64,000 bases of DNA from Bog-473 sp963707835 (GTDB taxonomy: Bacteria > Actinomycetota > Acidimicrobiia > Acidimicrobiales > RAAP-2): NCBI GenBank assembly GCA_963707835.1, contig CAVPRI010000002.1, forward strand, positions 558,001 through 622,000, read 5' to 3'. Positions 1 through 6,035 of this stretch are shown here, in pieces. The position numbers and the translations under genes were made by a program. Below the pieces are notes generated by a model, which saw nothing but the letters and a program-made list of their open reading frames with translations, was not told the origin of the DNA and ran no database searches. Every line of letters starts with the position of its first letter. Within the stretch, counting starts at the first letter, position 1.

Positions 1-496
1 CGGAGGCCCCCGACGCCGGGACGGTCGTCCCCGCCGAGCCCTGCCCGGACGAGCCGGAGGCCGCGCTCCCCGAAGACGTGCCGGCCGCCGCGCTCGACTG
101 CGCCGCTTCGTCCTCGGCCAGCTTGGCTTGGTCAGCCTGGACGGTCGACTGCGCGGAGGAGACGGCCTCGCTCAGCGCGGTCGTGTCGAGCGTGCCCAGG
201 GTCTGGCCGGCGGTCACGGTCTGACCGGTCGCCACCGTCACGGTGGCCACCTTCCCACCCACCTGGAACGACGACGTCGCGTCGCTCACAGGCTCGACGT
301 TGCCGACCACGGTGAGCGTGGTGGCGATGTCCGCCCGTGTCACGTCGGCGGTGCGGTACCCCGAGCTGCCGCTGCTCACCGCTGCCCACGCTGCGACGCC
401 TCCGCCCACGATGACCACGAAGGCCACGATGCCGACCACGACGGCGCGCTGGTGTGCGGCGCGGCCCCAGGACACCTTCGACCTAGGCACTGCCAC
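1..496 (-). CDS. Membrane-fusion (HlyD/MacA-type) protein, N-terminal part, cut by left edge
   Basis: The reading frame starts at a GTG (496, or a second in-frame GTG at 490) that overlaps the stop of the DUF5666 gene and runs off the left edge, giving about 165 residues. A short basic N-terminus is followed by one membrane segment (about residues 19-40), then a barrel/lipoyl-type hairpin of the periplasmic adaptor kind (motifs GNVEPVSDATSSFQVGGKV and ATGQTVTAGQTLGTLDT) and the start of an alanine/glutamine-rich coiled-coil arm that passes into a Ser/Gly/Ala-rich linker. This is the architecture of adaptors that link an inner-membrane ABC pump to the cell exterior. It is a paralogue of the adaptor encoded at 3411-4844 and is the last visible gene of the same operon. 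Substrate is unknown. The C-terminal half is outside the window. Confidence 0.8.
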   Translation of the reverse strand, partial: MAVPRSKVSWGRAAHQRAVVVGIVAFVVIVGGGVAAWAAVSSGSSGYRTADVTRADIATTLTVVGNVEPVSDATSSFQVGGKVATVTVATGQTVTAGQTLGTLDTTALSEAVSSAQSTVQADQAKLAEDEAAQSSAAAGTSSGSAASGSSGQGSAGTTVPASGAS

Positions 497-1409
497 CCGC
501 CGACCCGGCACGGAAGAAGCCGCCACCGCCGGGGAACCCGCCTCGACCGGTGCAGCTGGTCGCCCCAGTCGAGGTGATGCGCACCGTCGTGGCGGTCACC
601 GCTCCGTTTGTGGCGGCCGGGCCGAAGGCGCTCACGCAGTCACCCACGGCGAGCTCGCTCGACGAGGCCGACTGGTTGGCGCTCACGGTCGTCGAGCTCG
701 AGGTCGTGATGGAGAGCTTCTCCGCCTTGGGGGTGGCCGGCTCCTTCGTCTTGCTGGTGCTGCTCGAGCTCCCGCTCGGGCGCCCACGCAGGCTCCCGAG
801 CGCCAGCGTGGTTCCCGACAGCGTGACCGTCGGTCCCTTCACGGCCGTGACCTTGCCGTTCGCCACCGACAGCGAGGCGAACGGGTTGCTCGAGCCCGAC
901 GGGAAGCTCGGACGGGTACCGCCGCCCTCACCTCCACCGGGGAACCCGCCACCGCCGGAGCCTCCTCTGAACGCGAAGCCGCCCTGCCCACCCCCGGGGG
1001 CGCCGACGCCAGCGGCGCCGCGCCCGCCGGTGCACGATCCGCTCGATGTCGGCGTCGTGACGGTGATGCTGCGCGCGGCGATGGTCGTCTTCGACTTCTT
1101 CGATGCCGTGCCGGTCACCGAGACGCAGTCGCCCGCGGTGAGCGATCCGACCGACTCGGAGACGGTCTTCGAGAAGGTCGTCGTGCCGGTCCAGTTCACC
1201 GTGGTCTGTCCGGAGCTGGCGTTCTGCACCTCCATGCTCGAGCCGCTCAGGGCGGCCACGCTGCCGCTGGCGCCGATCGGCGGGCTCGTGGTGGTGGCGG
1301 CGCCGGCCGACGCCGCGCCGGCCACGGTCATGGCCATGGCGGCTCCGCCACCGATCACAAAACGAACCAGGCGTCGGCGATTCGAGCTCTGGCGAGTGGG
1401 CATCTGCAT
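483..1409 (-). CDS. Secreted DUF5666 domain protein
   Basis: 308 residues. An N-terminal signal peptide is visible (basic stretch, hydrophobic core about residues 17-38 ending in ASAGAA). Two copies of a small beta-barrel DUF5666-like repeat follow, about residues 45-125 and 190-290, each with the signature AGDCVSVTG or VGDCVSAFG near its middle and a TVRITST/SITVTTP strand. Between and after them are glycine/proline-rich linkers. Function of DUF5666 is not known; it resembles OB-type sugar or metal binding folds. It lies 14 bp after the MacB-type permease gene and overlaps the next adaptor gene, so it is co-transcribed with the exporter. It may be the exported cargo or an extracytoplasmic accessory of the pump; this is inference. 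Confidence 0.75.
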   Translation of the reverse strand: MQMPTRQSSNRRRLVRFVIGGGAAMAMTVAGAASAGAATTTSPPIGASGSVAALSGSSMEVQNASSGQTTVNWTGTTTFSKTVSESVGSLTAGDCVSVTGTASKKSKTTIAARSITVTTPTSSGSCTGGRGAAGVGAPGGGQGGFAFRGGSGGGGFPGGGEGGGTRPSFPSGSSNPFASLSVANGKVTAVKGPTVTLSGTTLALGSLRGRPSGSSSSTSKTKEPATPKAEKLSITTSSSTTVSANQSASSSELAVGDCVSAFGPAATNGAVTATTVRITSTGATSCTGRGGFPGGGGFFRAGSAGGSA

Positions 1410-1423
1410 CTCGGTGATTCCTC

Positions 1424-2668
1424 CTATTCGCTGCGTAGAGCGTCGATCGGAGCCAGTGCCGCGGCACGGCTGGCGGGGTAGACGCCGAAGAGGACGCCGA
1501 TCGCCAGGGCGATGGCCAGTGCACCCACCACCGCCGTCGCGCTCGTGGTCATGGGGTCCCCGACGAGGCCGGGGAGGTAGAGCACGCCGAGGAGGCCCGC
1601 CACGACGCCGAGGATCCCACCGAGGATGCCCAACGCCGACGCCTCGACCAGGAACTGGCGCCGGATCGCCCGTGGTGTGGCGCCGAGTGCCTTGCGCAGC
1701 CCGATCTCGCGGACGCGTTCGGTCACCGAGACCAACATGATGTTCATGACACCGATGCCTCCCACGATGAGGGAGATGGCCGCGATGCCCCCGAGCAGGA
1801 TGGTCAGCGTGTGGGACACCGACGTATTGGCTGCGATCAGCGACGCCTCGGACGTGATGGCGAAGTCGGCATCGGACGAGGTCGAGATCCCGTGCAGTCG
1901 GAGGAGGAGGTGGTCAGCCTCCTGGTAGGCCGCCGTCAGGTCCGCCGAGGAGCGGGCCTGCACGGCGATCGAGCTGACCGAGTTGCGCGACGTGCCCCCG
2001 AAGATGCGCTCCGCCCCTGTCGAGATGGGGATGATCAGGGTGTCGTCGGGGTCCGAGGTGCTCGACGAGGAGGTCGAGGACCCGGTGGAGGCGAGCACGC
2101 CGACGATCGTGACCGGGACGCCGTTGACGTCGACGGTCTGGCCCACCGGGTCGCCCCGGCTGAACAGCTCCGATGCGGTGGTCGCGCCGAGGACGCCGAC
2201 CGCGGTGTGGTCCGTGACGTCCTGGATGTCGACGAAGCGCCCTTCGGCCAATGTGCGGCCTCGAACGTTCAGCCAGCTCGGAGTGGTTCCCTGCACGCTG
2301 GTGGTGGCGGTCTGGCTGCCTTCGGTGAGGACCTCGGTCCCCGAGGCGATCGCCGCCACCGCCTTCACGTCGGGGGCGTCCACGCTGGACTGCAGCGCCG
2401 AGACGTCGGCCCTGGTCAACGTTGATGCCGAGCCGAGGGCCTGGCGGATCCCGGTGCTCGACGTGGCGCTGCCGGGCGTGATGGTGAGCACGTTGGACCC
2501 CAGCGCGTTGATCTCAGAGGTGACCTGGCTCGACGCGCCCTCGCCGAGACCGACGGCGATGATCACGCCGGCGATGCCGATGAGGATGCCCAGCACGGTG
2601 AGCGAGGAGCGCAGCCGATGGCTGCGCACCCCGTTGACACCTGTCCGGAGGGTCTCCAGCCAGCTCAT
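1424..2668 (-). CDS. MacB/FtsX-type ABC transporter permease
   Basis: 414 residues, start ATG overlapping the ATPase stop (ATGA). It has the MacB layout: a first membrane helix (about 20-43, with the family motif LRSSLTVLGILIGIAGVIIAVG), a large extracytoplasmic domain (about 50-280), and three C-terminal helices around 285-312, 335-365 and 375-400. The conserved cytoplasmic loop SVTERVREIGLRKALGATPRAI between helices 2 and 3 is the coupling segment to the ATPase, and the tail ASRAAALAPIDALRSE is typical. Such permeases work as mechanotransducers that export peptides, lipoproteins, antibiotics or cell-envelope molecules. The ATPase is a separate polypeptide here, unlike E. coli MacB. Substrate cannot be read from sequence. 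Confidence 0.9.
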   Translation of the reverse strand: MSWLETLRTGVNGVRSHRLRSSLTVLGILIGIAGVIIAVGLGEGASSQVTSEINALGSNVLTITPGSATSSTGIRQALGSASTLTRADVSALQSSVDAPDVKAVAAIASGTEVLTEGSQTATTSVQGTTPSWLNVRGRTLAEGRFVDIQDVTDHTAVGVLGATTASELFSRGDPVGQTVDVNGVPVTIVGVLASTGSSTSSSSTSDPDDTLIIPISTGAERIFGGTSRNSVSSIAVQARSSADLTAAYQEADHLLLRLHGISTSSDADFAITSEASLIAANTSVSHTLTILLGGIAAISLIVGGIGVMNIMLVSVTERVREIGLRKALGATPRAIRRQFLVEASALGILGGILGVVAGLLGVLYLPGLVGDPMTTSATAVVGALAIALAIGVLFGVYPASRAAALAPIDALRSE

Positions 2669-3414
2669 CGGATGCTCCGACTCTCGAGATGGGTCTCGTC
2701 GTGCTCCGAGAGCAGCCCGTCTCGAATGCCGATGACACGGCTGGCGACGGACGCCACGTCCGAATCGTGCGTGATGAGGACGAGCGTGCGACCCGCCTCG
2801 TAGAGCTCGCGCATGAGTCGCATCACATCGGTGGCCGATTTCGAGTCGAGATTGCCCGTCGGCTCGTCCGCCAGGATCAGGTCGGGCTCGGTGACCAGCG
2901 CCCGGGCCACGGCGACTCGTTGCTGCTGACCACCCGAGAGCTCACCGGGACGGTGGTGGACCCGGCCGGCCAGGCCGACCTTGGCCAGGGCCTCCATGGC
3001 GCGTTCCTTGCGCTCGGTCCGCGGCACACCGGCGTACACCAAGGGGAGCTCCACGTTCTGCCACGCGGTCAGCGAGGCCAGGAGGTTGAACTGTTGGAAC
3101 ACGAAGCCGATGCGGCGATTGCGCACCTCGGCCAGAGCGGTCTCGCTCATGTGGCTGACGTCCTCTCCGGCCAGGTGGTAGTCACCGGACGTCGGCACGT
3201 CGAGGCAGCCCAGGATGTGCATCAGCGTCGACTTGCCCGAGCCCGAGGGTCCGATGATCGCCACGTACTCGCCCTGGTCGATGGTGAGGCTCACTCCGCG
3301 GAGCGCGGCCACCGAGATCGATCCGGTGCGGTACACCTTGGTCACCCGCTCGAGCTCGATCACGGAGTCCGCGAGGTCGGGGGCCGGGGGAGTCCCCATG
3401 GGGGGCGTGATCAC
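2665..3414 (-). CDS. ABC transporter ATP-binding protein, MacB/LolD family
   Basis: 249 residues, start GTG overlapping the adaptor stop (GTGA). All nucleotide-binding motifs are present: Walker A GPSGSGKST, the Q-loop region FVFQQFNLLASLTAWQNVELP, ABC signature LSGGQQQR, Walker B LILADEPTGNLDS and the switch histidine in LITHDSDVA. The phrase DEPTGNLDSKSATDVM is characteristic of the MacB/LolD/FtsE class rather than importers. It pairs with the permease immediately downstream and the adaptor immediately upstream, all joined by 4-bp overlaps, so the three proteins should form one export complex at the cytoplasmic membrane. Confidence 0.93.
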   Translation of the reverse strand: MITPPMGTPPAPDLADSVIELERVTKVYRTGSISVAALRGVSLTIDQGEYVAIIGPSGSGKSTLMHILGCLDVPTSGDYHLAGEDVSHMSETALAEVRNRRIGFVFQQFNLLASLTAWQNVELPLVYAGVPRTERKERAMEALAKVGLAGRVHHRPGELSGGQQQRVAVARALVTEPDLILADEPTGNLDSKSATDVMRLMRELYEAGRTLVLITHDSDVASVASRVIGIRDGLLSEHDETHLESRSIR

Positions 3415-4844
3415 CCCGCACCCCCGCCACCGAAGAAGCCACGTCCGCCGGTAAAACCGCCCCCGCCTGGAAAGCCCGTACGGGAACCGGTGCCGCCGAG
3501 AAGACCGCCCGAACCACCACCGGGCGCCTTGAAGGTGACCTGACGTTCGAGCACCTTGTCGCCCGCCTTCACGCCGCTGACGATCTGTGTCTCGCCGTTC
3601 TCGGCGACCCCGACCGTCACGTCGGTGACCACATGGCTTCCGCCGACCACCCTGGTGACGGTGGCCTGCCCCGCGCTCGTGTAGGAGATGGCGTTGGTGG
3701 GCACCTCCGTCACGTCGTTGACCTGCTTCACGATGATGCTGACCCCAGCGCTGGCGCCGGGGTAAAGGCCCGAGGGGCTCCCGGTCACCTGGATCACGAC
3801 CGGGAACGTGGTCACGTTCGAGCTCTGGCTGCCGATCAGGCTGATCGAGCTCACCGTCCCGTAGACGGTGCCCGACGAAGCGGACCCGCCCGGAGCCGAG
3901 CTCGATCCTGGTGTCGACGCCGCAGCCGATGCCGGGACGCCGGACGTCGCGCTGCTCGAGCCCACCGTGATGTCCGCCTGGTCCCCGTCGCTGATCTGCC
4001 CGATCTGGGTGTCGTCGACGGTGGTGTTGACGATGTAGGAATCGGTACCGATGACCACGATCTGACCCGACCCGCTCGACGAGGAGCTGGAGCTGCTCGA
4101 GTTCGCCGCGGAGCTGCTGGTCGACCCGAGACTCCCGGTGCTTCCGGTGCTTCCGGTTCCCGTGCCGCTGCCGGTACCGGTACCACCCGAGCCCGAACCC
4201 GAACCGCTGACCTGCTGGCCCACGGTCAGGTTCACGGAGGCGACCGTTCCGGAGATCGTCGATGCAAGCGACCCGTCCTTCAGATTGGTCTGCGCCGACG
4301 ACAACGACGACTCGGCCGACGTCACCGAGGCCTCGTCCGAATCGATCTGGCTGGTGGATGCACCCGACGCCTCGTCACTCGACAAGCGGTCCTGCGCCGA
4401 CGTGAGGGAGGCCTGGGCCGCGTCAACCTGGTCCGTCAGAGCCGTCGTGTCCACCGTGGCCAGGACCTGACCTGCCGTGACCACCTGGCCCGCCTTCACG
4501 CTGACCCCGTTCACGGTGCCCGACACCGCGAAGCTCAGGTTGGCCTCGCTCGCCGGCTCGATGGTGCCCGAGCTGCTCACGGTCTGCTGGATGGTCCCGG
4601 TCGTCGCCGACACGGTCACCGTCGTCACCGTGAGCCCCCCGGCAGTCGACGAGCCCGAAGTCAGCCAGAGAGGAAGCGCGATGGCGGCTGCCACCACGAC
4701 GGCTGCCGCACCGACGATGGCCCAGCGGTAACGCCGCCACGCGGAGGATCGCTCGGGCGCCAGGACGTTCTCGTCGTCGAGCGGCAATTCAGCGGTGAGA
4801 GCTGCTGAATTATCCGGTGCGTCGGCGTCATCGGTCGTCACCAT
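3411..4844 (-). CDS. HlyD/MacA-type membrane-fusion protein of the ABC exporter
   Basis: 477 residues when started at the ATG at 4844 (VTTDDADAPDN...); a longer frame back to 4928 adds 28 residues with no family character. One membrane helix spans about residues 40-60. It is followed by the adaptor half-motif (VSSSGTIEPASEANLSFAVSG, AGQVVTAGQVLATVDT), a coiled-coil arm rich in TSAQDRLSSDEAS/SVTSAESSLSSA, a second lipoyl half (GTVASVNLTVGQQV), and two very low-complexity Ser/Gly/Thr linkers (about 205-255 and 295-325). The membrane-proximal part ends with YPGASAGVSIIVKQVNDV and a glycine/phenylalanine-rich tail. It is the first gene of the five-gene exporter operon. Expected role: periplasmic or cell-wall-side conduit for the MacB-type pump. 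Confidence 0.87.
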   Translation of the reverse strand: MVTTDDADAPDNSAALTAELPLDDENVLAPERSSAWRRYRWAIVGAAAVVVAAAIALPLWLTSGSSTAGGLTVTTVTVSATTGTIQQTVSSSGTIEPASEANLSFAVSGTVNGVSVKAGQVVTAGQVLATVDTTALTDQVDAAQASLTSAQDRLSSDEASGASTSQIDSDEASVTSAESSLSSAQTNLKDGSLASTISGTVASVNLTVGQQVSGSGSGSGGTGTGSGTGTGSTGSTGSLGSTSSSAANSSSSSSSSSGSGQIVVIGTDSYIVNTTVDDTQIGQISDGDQADITVGSSSATSGVPASAAASTPGSSSAPGGSASSGTVYGTVSSISLIGSQSSNVTTFPVVIQVTGSPSGLYPGASAGVSIIVKQVNDVTEVPTNAISYTSAGQATVTRVVGGSHVVTDVTVGVAENGETQIVSGVKAGDKVLERQVTFKAPGGGSGGLLGGTGSRTGFPGGGGFTGGRGFFGGGGAG

Positions 4845-4968
4845 GCCGCCCAATTTCAGATGGGCGAACTCACAGCGAGCCGAAGCCCAGCTGTGTCCCC
4901 GCTTGGAGTTGTGCGTCGGCCGCCACATCCGGACCAGTTCGGGCGGCCCCTGTCCCCGTCCGCACGCC

Positions 4969-4984
4969 CATAATGTTCATTATG
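4969..4984. promoter_or_regulatory. Perfect 7-2-7 palindrome in the exporter/fluC divergent region
   Basis: CATAATGTTCATTATG is a perfect inverted repeat. On the minus strand a consensus -35 hexamer TTGACA (4988-4983) overlaps its left arm, though I find no convincing -10 at the right distance. It lies 125 bp upstream of the adaptor start and about 70 bp upstream of the fluoride aptamer. An MarR- or TetR-type operator for the exporter operon is a reasonable reading. A second small palindrome TTCTAGAA is at 4990-4997. Confidence 0.45.
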
Positions 4985-5055
4985 TCAAGTTCTAGAAATG
5001 CCAGGGATGGGGTGGGGGTCGGCCACTACCCTGGTTGGCGCGCCACGATGCGCCC

Positions 5056-5122
5056 GGCGATGGGTCCCGCCGGGGGGCACCGCTCCGAAACCGCCGGCGA
5101 GACATGGCTGATGGCTCCTGCA
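5056..5122 (+). promoter_or_regulatory. Fluoride riboswitch (crcB motif)
   Basis: The segment matches the fluoride aptamer pattern: a 5' GGCGATGG...CCGCC stem-loop (5056-5071), an A-rich joining segment followed by a CCGCC stem strand (GAAACCGCC, 5087-5095), and the hallmark 3' strand GGCTGATGGCTCCTGC (5106-5121). The loop GGG can pair with TCC of the 3' strand as the conserved pseudoknot. It ends 23 bp before the first of two fluC genes, exactly the context in which this class is found. The SD sequence AGGAGGG (about 5131-5137) follows the aptamer, so control could be at translation initiation, although no anti-SD helix or terminator was worked out. Coordinates of the ends are approximate. 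Confidence 0.83.
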
Positions 5123-5144
5123 ACCGACACAGGAGGGTCGCGCC

Positions 5145-5630
5145 GTGGAGCACAGAACGCCGGACCACGCCGGGCCGCTCGACAACCCGATCCAGGCGCC
5201 CGAGCACGACGAGCTAGACGAGCCGGGCGTCCCACGGCTCGGGCTGTCCGCCTCGGTGCTCCTGGCCGTCTTCGTCGGTGGGGCGCTCGGGACGCTGGCG
5301 CGCTACCTCCTCGAGGCCCATCATCCTCTGGGTGCCGGGTCGTTTCCCTGGGTGACCCTCCTGGTGAACCTGAGCGGCTCCTTGGCCATTGGCTTCCTGG
5401 TTCCCCTCACCGAGCACGCGGCGCACCGGGCACCGCTGGTTCGCCCCGTTCTCATCATCGGGTTCCTGGGCGGGTGGACGACCTATTCGACCCTGGCGGT
5501 CGATGCCACCCTGCTCTCGAAGGACGGCAACGCCGCGACGGCGCTGGCCTATCTCTTGGCCACCGTCGTCGGGGGTCTCACGCTGGTCGTTGCCGGACAC
5601 GCCGCGGGCAGAAGGGTCCTCCCGGCATGA
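5145..5630 (+). CDS. fluC: Fluoride channel FluC/CrcB, first subunit
   Basis: 161 residues from a GTG start preceded by AGGAGGG. After a hydrophilic N-terminal extension of about 35 residues come four membrane helices. Family signatures are visible: VGGALGTLARYLL at the start of helix 1, LLVNLSGSLAIGF with the conserved asparagine in helix 2, and GFLGGWTTYSTLAVDA in helix 3 (the polar-track and sodium-site region). FluC proteins are dual-topology fluoride channels that export F- and protect enolase and pyrophosphatase. The adjacent paralogue suggests that the two subunits form an antiparallel heterodimer, as in other Gram-positive bacteria with tandem genes. Confidence 0.93.
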   Translation: MEHRTPDHAGPLDNPIQAPEHDELDEPGVPRLGLSASVLLAVFVGGALGTLARYLLEAHHPLGAGSFPWVTLLVNLSGSLAIGFLVPLTEHAAHRAPLVRPVLIIGFLGGWTTYSTLAVDATLLSKDGNAATALAYLLATVVGGLTLVVAGHAAGRRVLPA

Positions 5631-6031
5631 CGGCGGCGACGGCCGCCACCTCGCCCACGCTCCTGGTCGCGCTGCTCGTCGCCGTAGCCGGAGGAGCGGG
5701 CGCTGTGCTGCGCGCCCTGATCATCCACCATGTGTCGCTCCGCCGTGACGATCCGCTCCCTCTGGGCACCATCGTCGTCAACGCCTCCGGCTCGCTCATC
5801 CTCGGCGTGTTGACCGGGCTGGTCCTGTACCACGGGCTCGGTCCCCACGTGCTCGCCGGGGCCGGGGTGGGGCTCTGCGGGGGGTACACGACCTGGTCGA
5901 CCGCGAGCTGGGAGACCATCCACCTCCTGCACACCGGACACCGGACCGAAGCCGTCGTCTACACACTCGGCAGCATCGTGGTCTGTGTGGGTGCCGCCGC
6001 GCTCGGGGTCGGGCTGGCCGCGATGCTCTGA
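5627..6031 (+). CDS. fluC: Fluoride channel FluC/CrcB, second subunit
   Basis: 134 residues; the ATG overlaps the stop of the first fluC (ATGA), so the pair is translationally coupled. Four membrane helices with the family motifs AGGAGAVLRALII, TIVVNASGSLILGV and GLCGGYTTWSTASWET. It lacks the N-terminal extension of its neighbour and is close to the usual 125-residue length. Its loops differ in charge from the first subunit, as expected when two single-topology halves replace one dual-topology protein. The gene ends 4 bp before the 3' end of gcvP on the opposite strand, so the two units converge without a visible terminator. Confidence 0.92.
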   Translation: MTAATAATSPTLLVALLVAVAGGAGAVLRALIIHHVSLRRDDPLPLGTIVVNASGSLILGVLTGLVLYHGLGPHVLAGAGVGLCGGYTTWSTASWETIHLLHTGHRTEAVVYTLGSIVVCVGAAALGVGLAAML

Positions 6032-6035
6032 GAGG

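Noticed and set aside
4060..4200. Ser/Gly-coding repeats that look like a short tandem array
   Set aside because: They are degenerate TCG/GGC-type codons of a low-complexity linker in the adaptor, not a CRISPR or VNTR.
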